Positions 45,192 to 54,339 of a stretch of DNA of 64,000 bases are shown here, piece after piece. The notes under the pieces are model-generated. The model was given only the letters and a program-made list of their open reading frames with translations, searched no databases and had not been told where the DNA came from. The stretch's first letter is position 1. Each line of letters begins with the position of its first letter. This DNA is from Mycobacteroides franklinii (GTDB lineage: Bacteria > Actinomycetota > Actinomycetes > Mycobacteriales > Mycobacteriaceae). The position numbers and the translations under genes were made by a program. The DNA lies in assembly GCF_002013895.1 (NCBI RefSeq), contig NZ_MAFQ01000006.1:186001-250000 (forward strand), written 5' to 3'.

Positions 45192-46556
45192 CTACTCGAT
45201 CACAGCGTGTAGGCCGAAGTCGTCGAGCGTCTCGGTGAGCAGATTGGTGAGGTCGGCGCGCGACTCGATCACGCCGGGTTGGTAGGCGACGACAGCCAGG
45301 AAGACCTTGTGGTTGACCCTCCCGGACGCGAGGAAGAGCTGCCCATAGGTGCTCAGCACCTTGTCGGGCCGCACCCTTTGCTCGGCCAATTTGCAGAAGA
45401 TGTAGTCGGCGTCCGCCCCGTCGGGACGGTTCACCGCCGGGTCCAGCGGTCCGACATTCGAGCATCCGACGGGATAGTCGTTGTATTCCAACGCAACGTC
45501 GGCGAGCCGGCGCGCGGCTGCCTTCGGGATGAAGGGCGTCAGCGGTAGCAGCGCCCACTTCTCGTCGGGTGCATCCCGTAGCCCGGAGAGCACCTGCTTG
45601 GTGGCGCTCCGGATTCCACGCAGGTCGGTGGTCAGGTCCGCCGGATCGATCGCGAACATCACCGAGGTCATGGCGTTGGCACGGTTGTCGCCCTCCGTGC
45701 GTTCGTTGACCGGCATGGACAGCGTCACCTTGCCGCTCGGACCGAGCCGGCCAACCTTGGCAGCCAGCTGAGCCGCGAACGCGCCAACCAGTGAATTGCT
45801 GGTACCGCCGCGGCCGTGCGCGTGCGTGTCCCAATGGTTTTCGTCGAGGTACACGGTGACCGCGGGGACCTGATTCACGTGCACCTCGGTCGCGGGCCGG
45901 CCGGCGTGTTTGATGTCCTGGTGTCGGGAGCTCAGCAGTTTGGTGGCCTTGCGAAAGGCCCGCGCGGTATCGGGCAGGTCATGCCCGGTACGCCGCAAAT
46001 CCTCCCGCATGCCCCGGAACCGCTTACGCGCCTGTGGCCTGGCGTAGCCCAGCGGCAGTTCGGCATCGTTGACGGCATCGGCGATGCCCCGGCACAGGCC
46101 CACGCCATCGGCGATGCTGTGCGAAACCACCAGGCTGACCGCGGTGGCACCATCGGTGAACCGGGTGACGCCGAGTCTCCAGGACGGACCGTGCTCAGGG
46201 TCGATCGGCAGCTGGGAGTGGCCGTATACCCAGTTCTGCAATTCGGCCCTCGGCAGCGGCGCGAGTTCCACGTCGATCGGATGACACGCCGGATCGAGTA
46301 CCCACCGATGCCTACCAAAGGGCAAGCGGGAACGTTGGACTCGCCGCCCGAAGAGCCCCCGGCCGAGATTGGTGTGGAACCTGCGCAAACGGTCGGTATC
46401 GATATCGCGCTCGTAGACCCACACCATCTGGCTCAGCGTGGACATCTCGGTGGCGCGTAACCCGAGGAACGACGCTTGATCGACGAAGTCCAGATGAGCG
46501 ATCGACGACGGTGCGGCGGACGCGCTGACCCGAGCCTCCGGGATCGTGGCCGTCAT
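45192..46556 (-). CDS. WS/DGAT-like (HxxxDG) acyltransferase
   Basis: This is a 454-residue condensation-fold acyltransferase. The catalytic motif is VSHSIADGVGL (HxxxDG, near 150). Its second half has a TLSMPVNERTEGDNRANAMT block and GCSNVGPLDPAV, reminiscent of the C-terminal motif in wax ester synthase/DGAT proteins. It likely transfers a fatty acyl group to a hydroxyl of a lipid or sugar. ATG 46556 overlaps the stop of the SxxK hydrolase gene by 4 bases; it is third in the papA-hydrolase-acyltransferase-mmpL operon. Acceptor unknown. Confidence 0.8.
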   Translation of the reverse strand: MTATIPEARVSASAAPSSIAHLDFVDQASFLGLRATEMSTLSQMVWVYERDIDTDRLRRFHTNLGRGLFGRRVQRSRLPFGRHRWVLDPACHPIDVELAPLPRAELQNWVYGHSQLPIDPEHGPSWRLGVTRFTDGATAVSLVVSHSIADGVGLCRGIADAVNDAELPLGYARPQARKRFRGMREDLRRTGHDLPDTARAFRKATKLLSSRHQDIKHAGRPATEVHVNQVPAVTVYLDENHWDTHAHGRGGTSNSLVGAFAAQLAAKVGRLGPSGKVTLSMPVNERTEGDNRANAMTSVMFAIDPADLTTDLRGIRSATKQVLSGLRDAPDEKWALLPLTPFIPKAAARRLADVALEYNDYPVGCSNVGPLDPAVNRPDGADADYIFCKLAEQRVRPDKVLSTYGQLFLASGRVNHKVFLAVVAYQPGVIESRADLTNLLTETLDDFGLHAVIE

Positions 46557-47752
46557 AGCGACTCTCCCGCCGGCGACACCCCCAACGTGGTGTAGAGCTC
46601 GTTGATCAGCCGCACACTCCGGGGATCGGCATCCGCCTTGGTCACGTCGAATTGGTTCATCACATACGAGTAGCCGATGCGGTGCTCCAGGTCGACAAAC
46701 GCGTATGAACCGCCAGATCCGCCATGCCCGAACGTCTTCTGGTTGGGCCCGGCGTAGCAGCGCTGATTGAGCATGTAGCCCAGGCCCCATCCGTGATTGG
46801 CCACCCGGGGGCCCAGCACGACGTCGGGATCGAACCCGCCCTGCGATACCCGCACCACATCCATGTGGTCGTGGCTGAGCAGCTTGCCGAGCGCCATGGC
46901 GTTGTAGAAGGTGGCCATGCCCAGCGCGGACACGTGCGCGTTGGTGCCGGGGAACTCCAGGGCCCGCCACAGCGCAATGTCCCTACGGGCTATCTCGTCG
47001 TCGGGGATGAAGTCGCCCGAGATGAGCGGGCCCGCGAGCGGGTGGTCACTCATGCAGTCGAATTCTCCAGGAGCACCGCGGAATACGTCGCGCAGGTACG
47101 GCTTGTTGACCAGCTCGGCGCACCGGTGATGCTCGCTGTGCGGCAACCCGACGTGCACGTCCAGTCCGTACGGTTCGGCCACCTCGGTGCGCAGGAACTG
47201 TCCCAGCGTCTTACCCGTGGTCCGGCGGACCACCTCGCCGAGAATGAATCCGAACGTCGCCATGTGGTAACCCTGGGCGGTTCCGGGCTCCCACCACGGG
47301 GTTGCCCGCGCGATGTGCTCGCACACCTCGTCCCAGTTGGCCGCCTGCTCCGGTGTCAACCGGGTACGCGGCCCGATCACGCCCGAGCGGTGCCCGAGCA
47401 CCATCGCCAGTGTGATGGATTCCTTACCGGCCTGGCCGAATTCGGGCCAGTACCGCGCGACCGGTGCATGCAGGTCGAGTACACCGCGCTCGATGAGCAT
47501 ATGGACGCAGGTACTCATCAGTCCCTTGGTCCCCGAATACACCGGCGCCAGAGTGTCTTCCGTCCACGGACGAGTGCGCGCCTCATCGGCCCAACCGGCC
47601 CAGAGGTTCACCACGAGTTCCCCATCGACCCAGATCGCTACGGCCGCGCCCAGCTCGTCGTTCTCCAGAAAGTTCAACGCGAAGGCGCGCCGGACGTTGT
47701 CGAAATCCGGTGAGCTGGTCCCATTCACCGCGACATCAAGGCTTGTGCTCAT
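46553..47752 (-). CDS. Beta-lactamase-fold serine hydrolase/transesterase (SxxK)
   Basis: This 399-residue protein belongs to the class C beta-lactamase/EstB/LovD family. It carries the nucleophile motif YSGTKGLMS (SxxK, near residue 73), a tyrosine in AQGYHMATFG, and the third motif FGHGGSGGSYA. No export signal is evident, pointing to a cytoplasmic esterase or transesterase rather than a beta-lactamase. LovD relatives transfer acyl groups, which would suit the two flanking acyltransferases. It is preceded 60 bases upstream by papA and overlaps the next gene. Confidence 0.85.
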   Translation of the reverse strand: MSTSLDVAVNGTSSPDFDNVRRAFALNFLENDELGAAVAIWVDGELVVNLWAGWADEARTRPWTEDTLAPVYSGTKGLMSTCVHMLIERGVLDLHAPVARYWPEFGQAGKESITLAMVLGHRSGVIGPRTRLTPEQAANWDEVCEHIARATPWWEPGTAQGYHMATFGFILGEVVRRTTGKTLGQFLRTEVAEPYGLDVHVGLPHSEHHRCAELVNKPYLRDVFRGAPGEFDCMSDHPLAGPLISGDFIPDDEIARRDIALWRALEFPGTNAHVSALGMATFYNAMALGKLLSHDHMDVVRVSQGGFDPDVVLGPRVANHGWGLGYMLNQRCYAGPNQKTFGHGGSGGSYAFVDLEHRIGYSYVMNQFDVTKADADPRSVRLINELYTTLGVSPAGESL

Positions 47753-47812
47753 GACAATGCCAACCTTTCACTGCTGCTCAAATGCTGCGTGGTGCGGCCG
47801 CGACGCCGCGTT

Positions 47813-49204
47813 TCAGGAAACGAACTGTGACTGCGCGACACGCTGGTAAACCACGCGTGCTACTTCGAAGTAGCGCGACACAGATTCACGGGCGACGGCA
47901 TTGTCGGGGAACGAGATCGTCAGGTTTGTTTCGTTCTCAAACCTGTTGACCCACATGCAGACCTGGTCGGAAGAACGGCTGTCCCCGTAGATTCCACCAT
48001 TGATGCGATCCCATTCGGCACTGACCGGGATCTTGCGCGCGTCCAGGAAGGACACCATCGGGACCACGTACTCGGGAGCGGTCAGCCCCGAATCCGGACC
48101 CGCCAACTCCAGCACCCGTTCAAACGGCACCTTGGCCAGGGGCTGGCATTCGTCGAACGACTTCTGCGCGGACCGCGCGACGGTGGCGAAGGAGCCGTCC
48201 GCCAGGTCGACGACAAAGGGGATGAAACTCGCGTACCAGCCCACAGACATCTGCTCCTCGGCAGAGCTACGGGTGTCGTAGGGCGTGATGCCGTAGAAGG
48301 TGTCGGCACCGGTGAGCTCGCGGTCGATCAGCGCGGTACACGCGAACACGCCACCGCTGAATCGCACTCCCGCTTGTTCACAAGCCTTTTCGAACGCGAC
48401 GGTCTCTTCGGCGTCCAACAGCGGTATGGCGACCATGGCGCCGACATTCAGAGCGGAGCGGTCGCCGAGCGGCAGCGCGAAGTCCGGCAAGGTGCCACCG
48501 TTGTCTCGCGCATACCGGGCCCAGGTCTGCACCTCGAACGAGTCGAGGGTCATGGCCTGGTTATGCGCGAACTCACGCGCGGAGAAATCCAGATACCCTG
48601 CCGGAGGCGGCAACTGCAGCGCCGAACCATGCACCAGGCTGGCGTACATCAGCTGGATCTCGACGTACAGGATGCCGGTGGACATGCCGTCGGTGTGCAG
48701 GTGGTCAACGCTGATGTACACCGTGAAGTGGTCCGCGCGCTGAATCACCCCGAAGGTGAAGCAATCCCAGGACAACGGGGTCCCGGAGGTGCGCAACAGG
48801 TGGGCACGGATCTCATCGGGCCCCTGTAACCCATGATCCTGCGGAACGAAATCGATGCTCTCCGGATCGTCGATCACGTGTCGCACGATGTTGTCCGCCG
48901 GGTCGAACTCGAACCAGGAGTGATAGGTGTCGTGCCGGCGCAGGTGAGCATTGATGGCGGCGGTCATGGCATCGACATCGCAGACACCGGGAACATCCCA
49001 GGAACCGATCCCGAGTCGAGCCATCTCACGATCCCGCCGGGCAAGATCCCGATACGAGCGCACATGCTGCGCCTGCTGATAGCTGGGTGGAACCGCGCTG
49101 GCGGGCGCCTGGGCCGCTACTTCACGGGCGCGTGGTGAAGCGCTCCATGAGATGACGGTCCCGGGCTTCGGGCGCCAGTCGTGGATCGTTCCAAGTGCAA
49201 CCAT
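47813..49204 (-). CDS. PapA-type polyketide-associated acyltransferase
   Basis: This 463-residue protein matches PapA1/PapA3 throughout: the N-terminal IHDWRPKPGTVISW, AINAHLRRHDTYHSWFEF, the catalytic SVDHLHTDGMS (HxxxDG), YFGIT-like TFYGITPYDTRSSAE, LAKVPFERVLELA and ISFPDNAVARESVSRYF. PapA1/A3 acylate trehalose in sulfolipids, diacyltrehaloses and polyphleates. Here no PKS or FadD gene accompanies it. It heads the operon; a 0.5 kb AT-rich region upstream should hold its promoter. Substrate inferred as trehalose or related glycolipid. Confidence 0.9.
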   Translation of the reverse strand: MVALGTIHDWRPKPGTVISWSASPRAREVAAQAPASAVPPSYQQAQHVRSYRDLARRDREMARLGIGSWDVPGVCDVDAMTAAINAHLRRHDTYHSWFEFDPADNIVRHVIDDPESIDFVPQDHGLQGPDEIRAHLLRTSGTPLSWDCFTFGVIQRADHFTVYISVDHLHTDGMSTGILYVEIQLMYASLVHGSALQLPPPAGYLDFSAREFAHNQAMTLDSFEVQTWARYARDNGGTLPDFALPLGDRSALNVGAMVAIPLLDAEETVAFEKACEQAGVRFSGGVFACTALIDRELTGADTFYGITPYDTRSSAEEQMSVGWYASFIPFVVDLADGSFATVARSAQKSFDECQPLAKVPFERVLELAGPDSGLTAPEYVVPMVSFLDARKIPVSAEWDRINGGIYGDSRSSDQVCMWVNRFENETNLTISFPDNAVARESVSRYFEVARVVYQRVAQSQFVS

Positions 49205-49686
49205 CGTCCCTATCCCTGTGCAGCGATCTTATAAATCGACCGAGCCGAACTCGATTTTCCTGCCACATTGCAAGTGGCAAAGAGATTACCCATTGCGGGC
49301 AGCGTAGCGAACAAATATCGCGCAAAGGTACGTTACGTCAAAGAAATAGCTAGTGAACTGTGGGTAACGCCCCGTTAAGTTGATTTCTAGCAACTTCCCG
49401 AAAGTCTTACCGTAACCTATTCCCAGCAAATATAATTTGTCTACGGAAATACCGTATGACCTGGCTGTTCGCATCTGGCCACGCGAAGTACCAACAACTA
49501 TGTCCGTAGTGCCTTCAGAGAACCTACGGGATCTGCGAGACAAATTGTGGGCCACGCCCCGCGCACGCTAGCTCTGTGGCGTGCACCACTGGGTTGTGGG
49601 ACGGTGCGACCGCCACGCCCCCGACGGCCGTTGCCGACAGTCGGGCGTTCGCACGCCACCGGCCGCCGTAAAGGGCCCTGAAACGG
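49205..49686. other. Long AT-rich noncoding region upstream of the papA operon
   Basis: This stretch of nearly 480 bases between papA and the fadB terminator is far poorer in GC than its surroundings around 49270-49560, with words such as AATATAATTTGTC. A 89-codon minus-strand ORF (49286-49555) has no recognisable domain, poor codon bias and no known homologue by eye, so I do not call it a gene. The region probably contains the papA-operon promoter and regulatory sites. No repeat of clear symmetry was found. Its composition suggests transferred DNA. Confidence 0.5.
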
Positions 49687-49722
49687 CCTCAGCCGCCCAC
49701 CCGGAAGGGTGAGCGGCTGAGG
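49687..49722 (-). terminator. Strong hairpin after fadB
   Basis: CCTCAGCCGCCCACCC (49687-49702) pairs with GGGTGAGCGGCTGAGG (49707-49722), 15 of 16 positions, around a GGAA tetraloop. It lies 17 bases beyond the fadB stop on the minus strand and should end the fadA-fadB transcript. Confidence 0.8.
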
Positions 49723-49739
49723 GGGCTGTTCGAGCCTGT

Positions 49740-51908
49740 TTACGCGTCCAGGAGCGACGCGGGCGGGTTGAAGCGGTCGCCGTACTTGGCGGCCAATTCC
49801 TTTGCCCGAGCGACGAACCCGGCTGTGCCCTTGAGGCCCTTACCGTCCTGGCTCTCGTATCCGACGATGTACTGGTGCACACCACCGGTCCACGCCGGGA
49901 AGCCGATGCCGAAGATCGAACCGATGTTGGCGTCGGCGGTCGAGGTCAGCACACCCTCGTCGAAACACTTCTGCGTCTCGATGGCCTCGGCGAACAGCAT
50001 GCGCTCGATGAGGTCCTGCAGCGGCGGGTTGGCCGCATCGCTGCCCGCACGGGTGTTGAACGTCGTGCGCAGTCCAGGCCACAGCTCGGTGCGCTTGCCG
50101 TCCACGTAGTCGTAGAAACCGGCACCGCCGAGGCGGCCAGGACGGCCCGCTTCGACCAGGGTGTCGATGACACGGCCCGCAGGATCATCCGGCAGTTCCT
50201 TGCCCTCGGCCTTGGCTGCCTCCACAGTCTCCTTGCGGATCTTCTGCATCAGCGTCAGGTTCAGCTCATCCGAGAGCTGCAACGGCGGGGCCGGGTATCC
50301 GGCCTGGCTGCCGGCCTGCTCGATGGTCGCGGGCTCGATGCCCTCGGCCAGCATGGCGACGGCCTCGTTGACGAAGGTGCCGATGACGCGGCTGGTGAAG
50401 AAGCCACGGCTGTCGTTGACCACGATCGGCGTCTTCTTGATGGCCAGCACGTAGTCGAACACGCGGGCCAGCGCCTCGTCGGAGGTCTTCTCACCGCGGA
50501 TGATCTCCACCAGCGGCATCTTGTCGACGGGCGAGAAGAAGTGGATACCGATGAAGTCCTCCTGGCGCTTCACACCCGACGCCAGCCCGGTGATGGGCAG
50601 GGTGGAGGTGTTGGAGCCAAGCAGTGCGTTGGGCTCGACGATGTCCTCGATCTCCTGGAACACCTTGTGCTTGAGCTCGGTGTTCTCGAAGACCGCCTCG
50701 ATCACGAAGTCGACACCGGCCAGATCGGCGGGGTCGGCGGTCGGGGTGATCTTCGCCAGCAACGCAGCGGACTTCTCCGCAGTGGTCTTGCCGCGCGAAA
50801 GAGCCTTCTCCTCAATCTTTTCCGAGTAGGCCTTGCCCTTGGCAGCGGCCTCAGCCGAGACGTCCTTGAGCACGACGTCGTAACCGGCCTTGGCCGAGAC
50901 GTACGCGATGCCGGCACCCATCATGCCCGCGCCCAGCACACCGATCTTCTTGATGTCCTGCTTGGCAATGCCATCCGGACGTGAACCGCCGCCGTTGATG
51001 GTCTGCAGGTCGAAGAAGAATGCCTGCGTCATGTTCTTGGCGACCTGACCGGTGGTCAGGCTGGTGAAGTAGCGGCTCTCGATGCGGCTCGCGGTATCGA
51101 AGTCCACCTGGGCACCCTCGACCGCGGCGGCCAGGATGGCCCGCGGGGCCGGCATCGGCGCGCCCTTGAGCTGCTTCTTCAGGTTCGACGGGAACGACGG
51201 CAGGATGGCCGCCAGCGCCGGGGTGGACGGGGTGCCGCCGGGGATCTTGTATCCCTTGACATCCCACCGCTGCACGGCCTCGGGGTTGGCCTTGATCCAC
51301 GCCTTGGCGGCGGGGATCAACTCGTCGACGGAGCCGACCAGCTCATCGATCAGGCCGACTTCCTTGGCCTTGGTCGGGTTGAAGCGGGTGCCCTGGGCCA
51401 GCACGGTGACGAAGCCGTTCTGGATACCGAGCATGCGGGTCACACGAGTGACACCGCCACCGCCGGGCAGCAGACCCAGCGATACCTCGGGCAGACCGAT
51501 CTGAGATCCCTTGACATCGGCCGCGATCCGGTGATGGGTGGCCAACGCGATCTCCAGGCCACCGCCGAGGGCGGCGCCGTTGATGGCTGCCACGACCGGA
51601 CGACCGAAGGTCTCCAGCGTGCGCAGGTCCTTCTTGATCTCCTCGACCTCGTTGAAGGCCTCCTGGGCGTTCTCCGGCTGGATCTGGATGATCTTGGTCA
51701 GGTCACCACCGGCGAAGAAGGTCTTCTTGGCGCTGGTGATCACCACGCCGGTGATCGAATCCTTCTCTTCCACAAGGCGCTTGACGGCCGCGGCCATCGA
51801 CTGCTTGTAGTCGTCGTTCATGACGTTGGCCGAGCCGTTGGGGTCGTCCAGGGTGAGAGTGACGATGCCGTCGGCATCCTTTTCCCACTGAATTGTGTTT
51901 GCAGACAT
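49740..51908 (-). CDS. fadB: Fatty acid oxidation multifunctional protein FadB
   Basis: This 722-residue protein combines enoyl-CoA hydratase and 3-hydroxyacyl-CoA dehydrogenase. The N-terminal crotonase domain has VAAINGAALGGGLEIALATH and GLPEVSLGLLPGGGGVTR with the catalytic glutamate. The dehydrogenase half starts near 325 with IGVLGAGMMGAGIAYVSAKA and continues to IHFFSPVDKMPLVEII with the catalytic histidine. It forms the trifunctional complex with FadA, encoded 19 bases upstream. Matches Rv0860. Confidence 0.96.
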   Translation of the reverse strand: MSANTIQWEKDADGIVTLTLDDPNGSANVMNDDYKQSMAAAVKRLVEEKDSITGVVITSAKKTFFAGGDLTKIIQIQPENAQEAFNEVEEIKKDLRTLETFGRPVVAAINGAALGGGLEIALATHHRIAADVKGSQIGLPEVSLGLLPGGGGVTRVTRMLGIQNGFVTVLAQGTRFNPTKAKEVGLIDELVGSVDELIPAAKAWIKANPEAVQRWDVKGYKIPGGTPSTPALAAILPSFPSNLKKQLKGAPMPAPRAILAAAVEGAQVDFDTASRIESRYFTSLTTGQVAKNMTQAFFFDLQTINGGGSRPDGIAKQDIKKIGVLGAGMMGAGIAYVSAKAGYDVVLKDVSAEAAAKGKAYSEKIEEKALSRGKTTAEKSAALLAKITPTADPADLAGVDFVIEAVFENTELKHKVFQEIEDIVEPNALLGSNTSTLPITGLASGVKRQEDFIGIHFFSPVDKMPLVEIIRGEKTSDEALARVFDYVLAIKKTPIVVNDSRGFFTSRVIGTFVNEAVAMLAEGIEPATIEQAGSQAGYPAPPLQLSDELNLTLMQKIRKETVEAAKAEGKELPDDPAGRVIDTLVEAGRPGRLGGAGFYDYVDGKRTELWPGLRTTFNTRAGSDAANPPLQDLIERMLFAEAIETQKCFDEGVLTSTADANIGSIFGIGFPAWTGGVHQYIVGYESQDGKGLKGTAGFVARAKELAAKYGDRFNPPASLLDA

Positions 51909-51927
51909 AAGTTCTCGCTCCCTTAGC

Positions 51928-53136
<1,209 letters not shown>

Positions 53137-53277
53137 GGGTATACGTCCTTATAGGGGGTGCGTATGGGGCATGTGGTGCAAGGTGTGCCGGCCTGTGATT
53201 CCGGGTTGACTCCGGGTCAGTTTCGCCGAGACAGCCCTACGTTAGACCAGGACGGCGTCCCCATGGTAAGCAGCCCT

Positions 53278-53295
53278 CCCAACCCGTTGGTTGGG
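53278..53295. promoter_or_regulatory. CCCAACC-CGTT-GGTTGGG palindrome between fadA and a secreted-protein gene
   Basis: A perfect 7-base inverted repeat with a 4-base centre. The core AACCCGTTGGTT recurs before the CoA-racemase gene at 57761-57774. It also contains AAC-NN-GTT, the core of the KstR sterol-repressor motif, though its flanks do not fit that consensus. The most natural reading is a TetR-family operator controlling fadAB and/or the divergent gene. Confidence 0.6.
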
Positions 53296-53320
53296 AATTC
53301 CACAAGGCTACTATCGAAGT

Positions 53321-53773
53321 GTGCTGTGGACTCGGTCGTTGTCGGCAAGACGCGTGTTCATCGGGTCTATTGCGGCACTTTCAATATTCGCCGTGTGGTG
53401 GGCGTGGCACTCGCGGAACGCGATGACTATTTACTGTCCGGCCGCGCCGCCGCCCCACGAGGCATTCCTCAGCCGTGATCCCCTGCCCAGCTGTGGAACT
53501 TTCGCCGCCAGGCTTGCAGAAGACATTCCCGACCGGTACCGCGAATGCATGACGCTGGCGCGAGACTCGAGCAAGGGCGCCGAACTCACCGTCGTGACCC
53601 ACACCGCCAGCGGCGATCCGATCACAACCTATTACCGGGTCCGCGCTCCCGGACTCAATGGCGAGGCCTTCATCGACCACAGCACTCTGAGATCCCGTGG
53701 GACCGGATGGGATCACCTTTACTGCAGACCGATGCAGCGCGGCCAGCCCTGGTCGTGTTCGGTACCGCGATAG
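53321..53773 (+). CDS. Secreted four-cysteine protein, first of a pair
   Basis: This 150-residue protein has a membrane anchor or signal (residues about 12-32) and four cysteines arranged SCGTF, RECMTL, LYCRP and WSCS, after one in MTIYC. The core GAELTVVTHTASGDPITTYYRV matches the gene downstream, with the same cysteine order; they are paralogues. I recognise no family. GTG 53321 begins the frame 26 bases after a fadA-facing palindrome. Followed by a hairpin. Confidence 0.65.
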   Translation: MLWTRSLSARRVFIGSIAALSIFAVWWAWHSRNAMTIYCPAAPPPHEAFLSRDPLPSCGTFAARLAEDIPDRYRECMTLARDSSKGAELTVVTHTASGDPITTYYRVRAPGLNGEAFIDHSTLRSRGTGWDHLYCRPMQRGQPWSCSVPR

Positions 53774-53777
53774 CCCC

Positions 53778-53794
53778 CTGGGGTCAGACCCCAG
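53778..53794 (+). terminator. Hairpin after the first four-cysteine gene
   Basis: CTGGGGT-CAG-ACCCCAG is a perfect 7-base inverted repeat 5 bases past the stop. No T-rich tail. It may end this short transcript or lie within a joint one. Confidence 0.5.
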
Positions 53795-53877
53795 AGGAAT
53801 AAGCACTTTGCGGTGCTTTTCGACGAGATTTCACCGAAATCTTCCGCAGCCGGGCCGTGGGCGGCAAGTGTGGAGCG

Positions 53878-54285
53878 ATGCTCACACGACTCTGCACGGC
53901 GACGGCGGTCCTTGCCGTGGCGATGACCGGGTGCCCACCGCTGGCACAGGCCGAGCCGGAACCGCTTACCGCCGATGCCGCGTTCGAGCAGCGGGTGCCA
54001 CTCCATTCATGCGGCCGGCTGCGCATGTTGCCACCGCCCCACGACATCCCGCCGGACTACCTGAACTGCATGCGCCAGGCCCGTGCCGCGGGTACCGGCG
54101 CCGAGCTGGTGACCACCGTCGCGAATTTCTTCCTTGAAGACACCACCACGTACTACCGCGTGTACAGCGCCGACCGGGACGTGGAGGTGTTCGTGGACAA
54201 CAATGACCGAGGCAATCCCGGGTTCAGTCACTACTACTGCCCGATTCCGGATACCGACCTGTCCTTCGAACCGCCCAGCTGCTAG
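53878..54285 (+). CDS. Secreted four-cysteine protein, second of a pair
   Basis: This 135-residue protein has a signal peptide ending near LAQA and a body with four cysteines (HSCGR, LNCMRQ, YYCPI, PPSC) in the same order as the preceding gene. It shares GAELVTTVANFFLEDTTTYYRV with it. A cysteine inside the signal (MTGC) is a poor lipobox. Two disulfides are likely. ATG 53878 with GGAG upstream was chosen over GTG 53857. Function unknown. Confidence 0.65.
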   Translation: MLTRLCTATAVLAVAMTGCPPLAQAEPEPLTADAAFEQRVPLHSCGRLRMLPPPHDIPPDYLNCMRQARAAGTGAELVTTVANFFLEDTTTYYRVYSADRDVEVFVDNNDRGNPGFSHYYCPIPDTDLSFEPPSC

Positions 54286-54339
54286 ATCCGGCGGTAGGCT
54301 GCCCGGCATGGAGCCGGGGCACACCGAACACGGACCAGC

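Noticed and set aside
45190..45834. Long in-frame extension upstream of mmpL
   Set aside because: It lies antisense-free but in another frame over the preceding acyltransferase gene, whose own frame has clear protein motifs. The MmpL family start matches ATG 45189.
49286..49555. 89-codon minus-strand ORF in the AT-rich leader
   Set aside because: No known domain, no ribosome site of note and codon use unlike its neighbours. Treated as noncoding.
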